Of a stretch of DNA of 64,000 bases, positions 1-10,900 are shown one piece after another; the stretch's first letter is position 1, and every line of letters starts with the position of its first letter. A model generated the notes under the pieces. The model worked only from the letters and a program-made list of their open reading frames with translations. It had not been told where the DNA came from and made no database searches. Made by a program: the position numbers and the translations under genes. The stretch is from Favolaschia claudopus (Eukaryota > Basidiomycota > Agaricomycetes > Agaricales > Mycenaceae), in assembly GCA_037176885.1 (NCBI GenBank), contig JAWWNJ010000059.1, forward strand, positions 310,001 through 374,000, read 5' to 3'.

Positions 1-1365
1 GTATGAGGATTGCAATAGGACCCCGGTTTATCCCCTTGGAGGCTAGATCCTAGTCTCCCCAAGTCAGACTCTACAAGATTTATGATAGTCGATAAATCTA
101 TTATATAGAGTCTGAACTTGATGGCGGCTGGCATCCAAGACCTGACACACGTGCCAGTTCACACGGTCGGATAAGGAAATGACACGTCGTTCGGAAAACT
201 TGGCGGTCCATGGATCCCACCCAATATGGAGCTTGTTGGCTGCATCAAGGGCTTGGAACCCCACATTTACACTTGCCGGGGCTAATATCTACCATTGTGA
301 AGCATCTGGGGCTTTGGGCGGGGTCATACAGTACGTATGCCGAAGATACTTATTCCATGAACACAATATTACTTGATGGTTATGGTCCTAAAGCGTGAAA
401 CAGCACTGAATTATGTCTATCTATGGGCTGGGCAGTCTTTCAATACTTCTCTAGGCTTGCGAAGCCTTCACAGTGGGTCGTCGCTGCGTACCACAGCACC
501 GACGCGCATATGTGTCATGCCCCATTGGGGCGTGGGGAAATGCACATGATGTTACAGCCGTGACAAAACCGAGGAACCCCGCCAACAGTTTCAGACTAGA
601 TCCCAAATCGGGCGAAATCCCCTATTTTTGGCCGAACCGGTTTTGAGGCGAACTAGGCGATTTTTGTCCGAACCGGATGAAGCCTATGGTGCCGTAAGCG
701 CCCAAAACGGGTAATTTCTCGTCCCACCATCAAAAATGCTCACCCAGAGCGGTTTTTTGCGTTCTTTCAAGCAAATCAAGTCCGTTTCGCCACAAATCCG
801 CAGAAATTTGTGATTTTGGTCGAGGTCGGCCGACTCGGCGGGCGAGCGAAGCGAGCTGTTGAGGCGGGTGATGTACAGGATATCTGGGTGTTTGAAACGG
901 GGGCGGGGACCACGACGTTGTTGGGTTTGTGCGCAAGAACATTTCGTCACACTGTGACTCATCAGGTATTATCCCCTACCATTCACCGGTGCTCGTATTG
1001 AAGCGCGCTATCAGGCCCAACGCGGAATCTCTTTGGGGACTCGACGACAATTGGGGTTCCCGACAACCCATACTCTCGTTATTCCTGCTTGCCGACGTGC
1101 CTGTATTACACGCAACAATTTTATGGCGGAGCCAACGAGTATCAATATAGTCTATTTCTACCTCTTCACGCGAAAGCATGTCTTGGGCCCGGTCAAAGGC
1201 AAGAAAAGAAGAACATGAATCAAGATTTGAGGCCCACAAGGGAACGAAAGAGGTATAATTGAATTAAATGGGTGACGAACGACAGGTGCGGTAGATGCTA
1301 GCCGCTGCAGAGCGCGACCCGCAGGGTCGCGCGCGGCGGGCATCGAGGATTGAGAAAAAACCGTC
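1..1365. other. No supported gene
   Basis: Only short open frames without recognisable motifs lie here. Around 625-680 a short motif containing 'gaaccgg' occurs twice, and around 1310-1340 there is a GC-rich self-complementary patch (gcgcgaccc / gggtcgcgcgc). I see no splice pattern, RNA gene or terminal repeats that I could defend. Confidence 0.5.
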
Positions 1366-2480
1366 CTAAACGTTTGACGCTGCCGATTTATGGTGTGCTG
1401 CAAGTGTGTCCCGGTTGTGAATATTCCGCCGGTCACCCAGCGCGACCGGTTTTTTGAAGGAGGCTATGAAGCGGTAGTCAAGGTAGCCGTTCCCCGCTGT
1501 GCTCAGGTTCTCCTCAAGGTCGTGCCAGATGGGATGCAAATTAATGACATCCCATACTGGATTGTGGGTGAGTTTAAGGACGTGTAGCTCAGGCCCACCA
1601 TCTGGGGCAGATGCCGCAGAGGCGGTGATCGCGCGGGGGCGCTCTGCCTTGTACTGTATTTCCTCAAAGACGCGTTGAAGCCAACGTCCTGGATACCCCC
1701 GTGCACGGAGTCGACAGTAAAATTCGAGGCGAATTTGAGCAAAGTCAGATTCCTTACAACATATACGCACATAGCGTATAAGTTCCCCTTTGACCCAAGC
1801 ACGCTTGGAGTCTTCGGAGTGGCAGGAGTTCCATGTAGCTAATACAACACATTTCGAGCATGACAACATCAGTATAGAGACACACGAAAGCTCAGCACTA
1901 AATGAGAGAAGGATGGACATCAGCGCAAGACAAAATGAGACGCAAAGATTAAAACTCACGGTTTGAAGGATCGAGTACAAATAGCAAGCTGAAGGGAAGT
2001 AGCGAAAGTCAATAGACAAATAAGAAGGGATTGAAATCGACTCACGACGATACAGAATCCGTAAGTGGCTGCGAAGAGAAGTTGTCAGAAAGCGACAAAG
2101 AAAATCAATGGGGGGGACTCACGCGAGCGGTCAGGTAGAAATAAGTGCAAGTCTGTCGCAGAGCATGTGAGACAGAGCATGGGAGATGTATCACGATACT
2201 TACGAGTAAAAGCGAGGCGAGTCGGTTTAGTGCGGTCGCGACCGTATCTAGTGTGAGATCAGTCAGTCAATCAGATAAACCAATCTGCGAGAACTTACCA
2301 AAATTATGTGGTCATTAGCATTCTGAGAGGCTAAGAGGTCCCGAAACATGATAGTGGAATCTGAGAGTGGATGAGCGAGGAAAGAACAGGGAACAAAACT
2401 TACAGGATGAGAGCATCGAATCTTCCGCTGGATAGAAACTGGTAGCAATGGTCGGCGTATGCGATTGATATTAGAGCTTA
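1366..2480 (-). pseudogene. Intron-rich reverse-transcriptase C-terminal region (possibly Penelope-like)
   Basis: The last exon (from 1897 down) encodes a block starting HSEDSKRAWVKGELIRYVR and ending with RLRARGYPGRWL. This resembles the conserved segment after the RT core in several eukaryotic retroelements, where it reads roughly 'HP..K.....GE..R..R.C' and 'RL..RGYP'. Upstream are six GT-AG introns on the minus strand at 1898-1959, 1989-2045, 2069-2122, 2153-2203, 2248-2298 and 2361-2403. They enclose exons of only 29, 23, 30, 44 and 62 nt. The exons at 1960-2247 join into one frame open to the last exon. The 62-nt exon carries a stop in that frame, so the copy is probably dead. Intron-rich, endonuclease-lacking Penelope-like elements (Coprina) are known from basidiomycetes, which is why I suggest that class. 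No RT catalytic motif is visible, so the class is inference. Confidence 0.45.
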
Positions 2481-3004
2481 TTAGCAACGGGTGAAAAACG
2501 AAATTTCACGCACAAGAACGTCATCCAAAAACCACAAGTGGAGCAGCACTTTTTCACCGTTCCAAGAAAGGAAACAACGTGCCGATTCGTGCCGCATCGC
2601 TTGAGTTGCCTTTCTGAGCGACTTCCACGCTCACTGCTCTACTCACCGTCCTGCGAGCCTCTTGGAACGACGAGCAACAAGCTCTACCTTTCGCGGAAGC
2701 GTCCTACTTTGTCATGATCGCCACTCTGGAGCGGGGAACGGCCGTGCGCCTGACCGCATCTCTCGATGACGTCTTCGAGGTTTTGCATGTTTGGAGCCTC
2801 CGTTTTTCACTGATCTCGCTTAGTTTTTCATCGTATATTTTGAAAAGCACCGGCTGCTAATAAGCTCTATTAGCCTGCAATCCGTTAGATATCAGTAGCG
2901 GGCTGAGAGTAACACTCACAGATTGTTTGATGCGATCCGGCAAGCTTCAAAGGTTGCGTGAGTACAGGCTCGTCAAAACAGAAGTTGCATACCTTATTCG
3001 TGAG
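2481..3004. other. No supported gene; flank of the DUF6698 3' end
   Basis: This lies between the intron-rich RT tail and the stop codon of the DUF6698 gene and should hold the latter's 3' untranslated region. I see no coding motif or repeat boundary. Confidence 0.4.
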
Positions 3005-3863
3005 CTAATCAGAGGAGGAATCTGGAGGCGCCTGCGCACGACGACGGGCCGCACGCCGAGCGCGTAGAATAGTCCCCGGCGATTCTACCGGCTCGTCGTC
3101 CGAGTCGTCGTCGTCTTCCTGTTCCCCGGACCCAAAGACACCACTAGATGTACATCAGCGATCATAGATGAAAGCCCAGAGAGATGACTTACCGTTGGCA
3201 CCACGCTAACGTCTCAACAGCCCACTTGTCCGTCGGATCCGATTCAAAGAGCAAGATAACATTGTCGAACATCTTTTCATACTTATAAGAACCATCCTTG
3301 TCGGCCCAATCGCTCGTCGAGATCATCGTGCGAGCCTGGAAACAAATCAGAGAAGGCAGAAATCAATACCACGAAACTTACTTGAACGCAAGCGTAGGCT
3401 ATCATTTGAGGGGTAACCGTCAATTGTCCGTGAGCCACAGCGTGACAAACTCTCGGAATCTTTGAACAACCATCCATCGCCGAGCCTGGTGCTGTCCAAA
3501 TATGGCGCAAGACCTGACAAAGGAGAATTGCCGAGAGATATCAATTGAAGCAAGAGTAATAAACGTACCCGCAATAGAAACTGACTACGGAAAAGGCCCT
3601 GCTCTGAATCGTCGGGGTCGAAGGAGTTTTCGGCGTAGAAGCAAGACGGCCACTGATCCAGCTCAGCGACAAGAGCCTTCTTGTCATCGGTGGTCTTGCC
3701 GCGCCTGAGGGCTCTGAGTGCCCTGGATAAGGTGAGTGCTGAGTCTCGTGTGAAGAAGGGAGCGCGTACTCAACAGCAGCTGGCGTAAGGGTAGGCTCGG
3801 AGTCGTTGTCATCATCAGCAGTCGTCATTTCATTGATCTGCGTGCGGATGGGCCAGGGGATGA
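3005..3863 (-). pseudogene. DUF6698-family gene, 3' part (separated by a LINE insertion)
   Basis: Four exons joined by GT-AG introns at 3514-3568, 3336-3381 and 3144-3192 give a continuous frame to a stop at 3005. It contains WPSCFYAENSFDPDD, EQGLFRSQFLLR, VTPQMIAYACVQ and WAVETLAWCQRGVFG. These match the C-terminal half of the Agaricomycete DUF6698 family as I remember it (a W.sfly segment, GLFRg.llvR, a 'peaiaYA.vQ' segment and a vFG near the end). The tail is acidic then basic (EDDDDSDDEPVE, RARRAARRRAQ). The upstream exon begins at the target duplication 3851-3863. Its other half is at 6986-7758, and removing the insertion restores the frame (...ALIPWPIRTQINE...). The function of the family is unknown. 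Confidence 0.7.
3851..3863. repeat. Target site duplication of the LINE (left copy)
   Basis: The 13-mer ggccaggggatga here is repeated exactly at 6973-6985. The two copies flank the LINE, and the left one runs straight into its (ATC)n tail. Confidence 0.8.
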
Positions 3864-3893
3864 TGATGATGATGATGATGATGAAATCCATTA

Positions 3894-4648
3894 CAGGGTT
3901 TCCTGAAAATAATGACAATCGCAAATAAAAAAAAATGCGCTTCCCGAAAAGGAAATTTGTGCTTGCTGCGCTCCTTCTCGTCTTTTTACCGCCACAGAGA
4001 CTTTCAGACCCTACAGGAAGTTGTAAAAATGCTTTGAGGATGCTACCCTAAGCATTTGGGAGCAAAAATCCAAGGCAAGACCAACAGAAGCTAGGCCAGC
4101 AATGCTTCAGTACTAAGCAGTAGTCGGACCAAGTACGTAGGAAAATGACAGCAGATAGATATGTATTTGGAACAAGACGGTAATAGAACAGTGTATTCTA
4201 CTCTTTCCCATAACTTGAGTTGAATACGGAGCTCGAATGAACCTGTTGTGATTCCCATTGACTGAGGCAATAAGTAGGAAGTTGGAACTGGAAGAGAGCA
4301 CATCTTGGCAGACAATTCAGAGCTCCAGTGATGGTAAAACCTCCTACATCCTCTTCTACCCATCTTCGTAGTGAGAAAACCCGGCGAGCTCATTGCAACG
4401 GGCACCAGATGGTCCACATCACTCTGCTATTGATGGATTGAAATGTGAGCACAAAAGGGCACAAGTGAGGGCGGATTGAACATGAAGGCCTCCAAAATAG
4501 TCATAAGCATGGTCCAGAATGTCGAAAGAAGTGTTGCTGCAAGTCGGGAGCTCGGAAACAAGGGGAAGGAATGGGAAGAGCCCAAATTTCCTTTTCGGGA
4601 AGCACAATTTTTTTTATTTGTGATTGTCATTATTTTCAGGAAACCCTG
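3894..4648. repeat. Non-autonomous DNA element with ~66-bp TIRs, TA duplication
   Basis: The left end (3894-3962, starting cagggtttcctgaaaata) is the inverted complement of the right end (4579-4648). TA flanks both sides (3892-3893 and 4649-4650). The 755-bp interior has no coding sequence I recognise. Joining the flanks reconstitutes the LINE tail leading into the (ATC)n tract, so this insertion is younger than the LINE. Confidence 0.75.
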
Positions 4649-4905
4649 TAACGTGCTCGAGCCGCTGTAAGCGGCTATGGTACACGATACTTTGCTACTT
4701 TACTACTTTCCAACTATTTCTGAACGTATGTCCATCGTAGACCGTAATACATGCAGAGCAGGTGAAGCGGGCGACAAACTCCGGGAAATTACCCATTGAA
4801 TAGGGCACAGTGGATGAAGTAGACGGTAGATATTGAGATGAATCTGTTGATGGGTTCAGAGCGGGGTTTCGGTTTCGTATGGCGAGAAATAAGGGGAATG
4901 AATTT

Positions 4906-6972
4906 TCAAAGATCCGGGGGGACCTTGAAGAGAGGACCAGCGGCTGCATGTTCTGCAGCAATACGGAGCAGAATGACTTGGCGGATAGGGCATGACAAGT
5001 CAGTCGCCCGGTGAGGGCCGCCGCAGCCGCGCAGACCACACTTGACTGGTAGAAGAGTACATTTGGCGAGGGGTTGGCATGGAGTAGGGTGTGGGCATTG
5101 GTAGTTGGAAGTTGGATGATCGGAAGCGCAGATGCCGCAGATAGCGGGACGCTTGCATTGAGACGCAATATGGCCAAACGAGTAACAGTTGAAGCACTGT
5201 AAGGGTTGTGGTGAGTACCTTTCAGTACGATGGAGGTGTCCGTGAAGCGCCAGGCGCTGAGAAATAGCGAGGTTGGCAGCAGCTGGATTCCCAAAGTGAA
5301 GGACAAGCGAAGAGTGTTGTTTCGCTTTTCGCACCTCGTCGTCAGAACGGCGACCAATCCAGTGTACCCTGACAAGAGACCTGGGCATCCAGTTGCCCTC
5401 ATTAGCCTCGATCAAGTCCGAGATATCATCGTTCCAATCCCCGTTGTTATCACAATGACCGGACGCAACATTGAAGCTGGTCGGAACCCGGTGCATGACA
5501 ACAGCAAACGTTGGGGAGCGAATTCGAAGGAGGGTGGAGAAGGTGGACAGCCAGGTGCTGTCCTCCGTAAGGAGGTGAGCAGCCCAGGTAGACTGGAAGG
5601 AGATGCGAATGTCACCATTTCGATATTTGGCAACTGCGCGGACAAATGGTGTCTCGTCGTACTCGCAGTAGCGAGGGTATTCATTGATTATTGCGTTAAG
5701 CTGCTGCTGGATAGCGCGGTATGAACGAAAATCGAAAACGAAAACGCGGCTAGCTGATATTGATCAGGCGGCCTTCCAGGCCATCAAGTCTATCAATTGC
5801 GAGGATTCAGAAACGAAAATGACCGGTTTCAACACGGCAAAGAAGCCGAAAGGACTGGATTGATGTCACAGTCACAATGTACGTGGTCTATCGTGCTTGC
5901 CGAACGTGTCCGAGTGGCTGTACCAGGTCACGCACACGGCGTGCTTTAGCACTCTAAATTATCAATTGATTTGAGAGTGAAGATCACTCAGTGCAAGACT
6001 CAGTGCGCTCTGCACTTCAGAATCATAAAATAGAAATTTTTTACGACACCTATTCGTGGCAAACATGATATAGACGAACACTAAAGGCAAACAGGAAACA
6101 AGAATGGACTACATAAAGTAAACAAATATTATTATCTTATATTTTGGTTAATTTGTGTTGGCTGCCGGCAGTAGCTAAATTGCACGAGCATATCAATTTG
6201 CGGGGAAAAACGGCAATTTCGGGTACTTTTGGTAGCTGCGAGTACAAAAGCGGAGCATCGGAACCAACATACAGCCGTTTTGGAAACAATATACGGGTTT
6301 TGATTGAGTGGTGCTCAACGTTTCGATCGAGCAAGCATGTACGTGACCGTGACCCTTGGCGTGATGACATCATAGAGCCGACCTTGACTTGTTCCGTGCC
6401 GACTGTTTCATTTTCGTTTCTGAACCTGCTGCCGACGGGCACCGCCGGCCATCTATACGCTATTCTATATATAGTCGTTTTCGTTTTCGTTTCTAGTATA
6501 TACTCCCACGCTATCCAGGATAGCGTGGTGTGTCTCGTTAACGAAGGCCTTGTACCGGCGGTCTTTCGGGGTGAGCGTGATGTCACGAGAGGTGTCACGC
6601 GGAACACGGGATGGGGTCAGTGACGTGGCAGTGGGAGAAGCAGCGACAGATGCGTAGGATTTCTGTGAGGATACGCCAGATGAAGGGGTAGGATTTACAG
6701 TGGGAGCTGGTGAAATAGAGTCTATCTTGGATGAAAGTGTGTCGAGTTTGGTAACAATGGACGAGATGCTAGCAGTGGTGTCGGAGTGGAGGTTCTGGCT
6801 GAGCAAAAGGGTCGCTATCAGGGTGCGGATGTTTTTCAAGTCTGCTAGGGGAACAGAACATGTTTTGGCTGAGGTAGACTTCGGGAGTGGGATGCTATGA
6901 ATGGCTTTGTGGAGGTCTTCAAGGGAAGGCGAGCGTGCTGCCTGTGGTAGTGATCGTGGTAACGGATCAGGA
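4906..6972 (-). pseudogene. LINE ORF1 (gag-like, zinc knuckle)
   Basis: The frame runs from PLPKSTSAKTCSVPLADL (upper part) to a cysteine-rich end with CFNCYSFGHIASQC, a CCHC zinc knuckle, followed by CGICASDHPTSNYQC and a further CGLRGCGGPHRATDLSC cluster. This arrangement is typical of ORF1 of Tad/CRE-like fungal LINEs, an RNA-binding protein of the retrotransposition particle. The gene is cut by the element at 5722-6495. Deleting it with one TA joins ...HAILDSVGVY to RAIQQQLNAI in frame. The 5' end is truncated at the insertion border and no downstream endonuclease/RT ORF is present. Confidence 0.7.
5722..6495. repeat. Family A non-autonomous element, copy 1 (TA duplication)
   Basis: The left end begins tgaacgaaaatcgaaaacga and the right end is the imperfect inverted complement (cgttttcgttttcgtttctag), with TA on both sides. 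The element interrupts LINE ORF1, and exact removal restores the ORF, which fixes both borders. It holds no recognisable gene. A rearranged second copy occupies 36105-39063. Both contain the stretch around 'gtcatgaccgtgacccttggcg' or its variant near the right end. Confidence 0.75.
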
Positions 6973-6985
6973 GGCCAGGGGATGA
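6973..6985. repeat. Target site duplication of the LINE (right copy)
   Basis: Exact second copy of ggccaggggatga found at 3851-3863, marking the 5' border of the minus-strand LINE. Confidence 0.8.
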
Positions 6986-7758
6986 GTGCGTCGCGTAACA
7001 TGGGGTGGTTCAAGCCGCGATTGGATTTGGATTGAGTCTTCGGAACGTTGGGGACAAGCGAGAGGGAGCGGTCGTGTAGAACATAGTTTAGTTCATGCTT
7101 GAGGCCCGTAGAGTCGGTTTGACGCGCTCCGCTTGAGGCGCCGCGGAACTGAGTACTCGGAATTAGTGGGGAAGGTTAAATGACAAGGCAGCGAACGCAC
7201 CAGAGAGACGAGACTACTCCAATCCTTAGAATCGTTGTGAAATTCGCGCACGACGTCGAGCGATTCGGGCGAGATGCTGAACATTTGATTGAAGGCCTTG
7301 ACATGCTTCTGTTGCTCGAGTAGCTCGCTGGATGCTGGTATTAGTGCAGGACAAGATAGAGGCAAAGCAACACATACCTCTGAGGGATAGTCACAGTATT
7401 GGCGGCGTCGACGGTGGTCCTAGTGGCCCACAGGGCCTGAGACCCGTATCTGAGGGCCATTCCGATTTCCAAAAACGGATTGACACCGCGAGGAAAGTAA
7501 CGAGCGCAGGATAGTAGTTTTTGGTATGCGGATTTCGTTTTCCTGTGAACTTAAGCGAGAGATATCGTAGAAGAAGAGAGAGCCGTACATAGACTCTCTT
7601 TTAGACTTCTTGCGAGGACCTGAGCCGTCCATGTCGGCGACACACTCATCGAACGCGCGCTTGGCCGGGGTGACGGTAGCGGGAGCTGGTTGAGCGGTGG
7701 AAGAGGAAGCGTCAGAGCCAGACGGGACTGAGTTGTTGGCGGGGGCGGATGTCGACAT
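6986..7758 (-). pseudogene. DUF6698-family gene, 5' part
   Basis: The ATG at 7758 opens a low-complexity N-terminus (STSAPANNSVPSGSDASSS) and a basic patch (PRKKSKRE). Introns at 7543-7594, 7328-7377 and 7149-7200 join exons containing LLSCARYFPRGVNPFLEIG, KHVKAFNQMFSISPESLDV, TDSTGLKHELNYVL and KSNRGLNHPMLRDALIPW. The last three fit the N-terminal half of DUF6698 proteins as I recall them (a '..sD..gLKh.' segment followed by 'ksnRGf.hp...LLcP'). The LINE cuts the gene right after the codons for LIPWP. The rest is at 3005-3863. The gene starts 172 bp downstream of the Plavaka transposase stop, on the same strand. Confidence 0.65.
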
Positions 7759-7929
7759 GGTGGTCGGGAACAAGAAGCGTGTCAAGGAGCACCGCCGTTT
7801 TGAAGACGCGGTCACGTGCTAAATTCCCCTTTCGGCAATACCTTTGAATTTTCGATTTCTTCAACTTCGCCGCATATGCGACGTGATGTCAGGTAAAAAA
7901 AAACAGCCAGATATATTGAATTCTACATA

Positions 7930-10900
7930 TCAGAAGTCAGCAATACCAGCGGAGTCAAGAAAATCATCGTCTGTGGGCTCAGCCCCATTTTCGTCCTCAC
8001 CCTCCTCATCTGATGTCTCTTCTTCCTCGCTCGATTCGTCTGAACCTGAGTGGCTTTCAGAGCCTGAGTTGTCAGAGCCCTCCCCATCTTCCCCTTCAAA
8101 TTCATCACCGGTACCCAAATCACCGCCTTGCTGCACCACCGAATCTGGCGGATCAACATCCATTTCGTCGTCCTCGTCTGCTGCCGTTCCCTCGCCGGTA
8201 CCCTCCGTGAGCGAAGCTGCAATATTGCGGTGTCCAATTCCGTTCCCAACATATCTCATGAACATATCTCTGTCGACGAACCTGCGGAATAATTTGTTTG
8301 AATTCAAATGTTATTGAAAGCAAAAGCACTCACTGATTGACATAGTAATATTCATAGTCTTCATGATTCTCGTCGTCGAAATGGCGTGCAACTGAAGGGC
8401 CAAGAAGTTCGGTTGTCCTTCCATAATGGAAGGCGGGAATCAGGTGAGTTGCACGCACGACTTCGGCTGGATCAAGAAAACCGAAGGCACTGAGATCGGG
8501 ATCAGAGGCGGAAAGGAACCCAACGCGATGGAGACGTTTCGCTAGCCAGCTCGCACGATGGTTTGTGTCGCGGCCGAACCATCGAACCCAGAGAAAGTCC
8601 ATTCGATGGAGTTTCACTGTATTCTTGGATTTAGGACCAACATGGCGCACTTCTGCATGGAAGATGCCAACAACCCGTGCGTACCAATACGGATGAGCGG
8701 TCGAGTCGTCGTCGTCTTCGTGTGCAAGAACCATAATATCAGGATGGGAGCGCGTATTGATCGTGTCTTGGTCCCGTCGCAGGTCGTAAGAGGTGTAATT
8801 TACCCGTAAGATTTTGTGGGTGTAGAGTCGTTCGCGTAGGATGTTCACATTAGCCAGATCTTGGTCCGAGTACTGTGTCTCATCCCCGGAGTACGCCAGG
8901 CCCAGCAGACGACTCAGAAGATGAGACTTGAGGTCGGGAATAAACGTCTGACGGAGGATCAATGGAGGAAAATAAGGAGCTTGAAGGAACTGCACCTGAA
9001 GCGCTTGATCGTCCGGAAAGTCGTCTGGAAGATCGAGGGCATGAAGCCATGTGCGTTTTGATTCTGAGATGTGGTACCGTTGACGAGGAGGAGTGCGAGG
9101 AAGAGTGTCGTGGGCGGGAGCTAGGTTTCCCGCAGTTTTGCTGCGTTGTTCCTTGGGTTGAGGTGCTAGAGAGGGAGTGTTGGATGGCTTGGACGAAACC
9201 CTTGGATTCATCCGTTGTTTAATCCGCCGTAGTAGGCGTTTTCTACGTTCGTGTGCCGCGATCTGTTGTTCAAAGTTGCGCTTGTTGGTTTTAGCATATG
9301 ATCGTTTTGCAGCGCAATGAGCGAGCTCTCCCTGTAACATATCATTCAGATTTTTCATAGCAAAGAACAACTTGAAACTTACCAAGACGGTAGAGTATGA
9401 CTCTGTGGTCCCTACATCTACCACCGTGTCTGGGTAATCAGGAAACGAGTGCCATTTGTATGTGTTGATGTTCCAGGTCTTGCGGGCTTTGGATATCGGA
9501 GCCGTGGTAGTATTCGCGGCGGACTTCGAATTTTTTCGAGCTTGCCTACGCGCGCGCCGGTTCTGTTCTTGAGGAAGCTCGTACGTCGTATAATCTTCAC
9601 ATGTTGTCTTCAAAAAGTTGCGAGCCTGTGCGCCCAGCTCTGTCGTCACGATTCGCCATACAGAGACTGTACCGGTGGTGTGTAAACGAAGCTTGCCATA
9701 TGCATGCCATGTCGCAAAGGTGTACAGGAGCGTGAGAACGATGGTATTGTGCGGCTCGGGAAGCAGTCCTTCGAAAGCAGGGATGCAGCACTACAAATAC
9801 TCAGGGCGTCGTAATTTCATAGAGGAATGACATTTACCTGTAGAATGTCCTCAAAATCTCGTGCTGCTGGTTTTTTCATGTCTGAAACATTGGCGTGGAA
9901 ACGACGAATTGTGCTTCTTCCAAACGTAGGGATATTGCGAAATCTGGGAAGATTGGAAGAAATTCTGCGCATACAAATTCACTTTACTCACCGCTCGTTC
10001 AATTTATCAACAGAAACTGGGTTGTACGCTTGAAGGACGCGAATCAGGTGCAAAAATAAGGATTTCCATCCCCCTAATTCCACCTCGTGCAGGAAATCCG
10101 GGACGAACATGCTGAAGAAGTTGAAGCCATACTCGGCAAGCTTAGAAAAGGCATTCTAGACAATACCCTTAGTGGAAGATACCTGCAAGTCGGAGCACTT
10201 ACACGAGTCGGTACGAGCGAGGTGGGCTTCAACATCCTATTTATCGCAGCTCCCGCAACCAGATAACCTCTCTCAAATATCCATCGACGGGCTGTTTCGA
10301 TGGTTTTTCTGTACCACGGAGTGTCTTCTCGTATGTTCTGCCGGCGGCGCATGTCGACTTTCGTACCCATTTGGGAAATTTGATCCTTGTCCACAAAACA
10401 GCGGGGACACGGACATCCTCCGAAATATTTGATGGTTGCGAGCAGAACCCTAGCGATAATTAACGCGAAGGTAGGCAGATGGAGGAGATATTACTTCTCT
10501 GGGTAGTCGGCGCCGTAAGTGAAAAATCTCGGGAAAACCAGCCGTTCGATGCCATCGTAACACTTGATGACAATGCCGTGGACGTAGGCGTGGATAAACT
10601 CTGGAGAGAGAAGGAGATCCCAGATACCATGCATGAGCTCTCGTTTGAGATGAGCCCATACATCGGCAGACACGGCGACACCGAATTTTTGACGATAGAA
10701 ATCTTTGAGCGAGTCCGGAAGCTAAAGTACAAGAGTGAGAACATTGTAGTAAGTTTGGACGAGAATTTGGAGACGTACCGATGGGAAATAGGCTTGATGA
10801 AACCCAGCATTTGCCGAGGGCTTTGCTCGAGTGTATTTGGAGAGGTTGCCAAAGAAGGTGTACAGCGGCCACAGCGATGCATTCCCGAAATTAGCTAGGT

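Larger units (their letters stand above)
3864..6972 (-). mobile_element. LINE (non-LTR retrotransposon), internally short copy inserted in DUF6698 gene
   Basis: The element lies on the minus strand between 13-bp direct repeats. Its 3' end (left) is an (ATC)n microsatellite at about 3860-3883. Its coding part is ORF1 (gag) only; the endonuclease and RT are absent, so it is internally deleted or a gag-only derivative. The first codons of ORF1 are also missing, as expected from 5' truncation. Two later elements sit inside it, at 3894-4648 and 5722-6495, each with a TA duplication. Without them the LINE is about 1.6 kb. Confidence 0.75.

Noticed and set aside
3860..3883. Poly-isoleucine 'peptide' in the minus frame
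   Set aside because: It is the (ATC)n tail of the LINE, not a coding region.
7923..8317. Serine/proline-rich open frames on the plus strand
   Set aside because: Shadow of the acidic C-terminal tail of the Plavaka transposase on the other strand.
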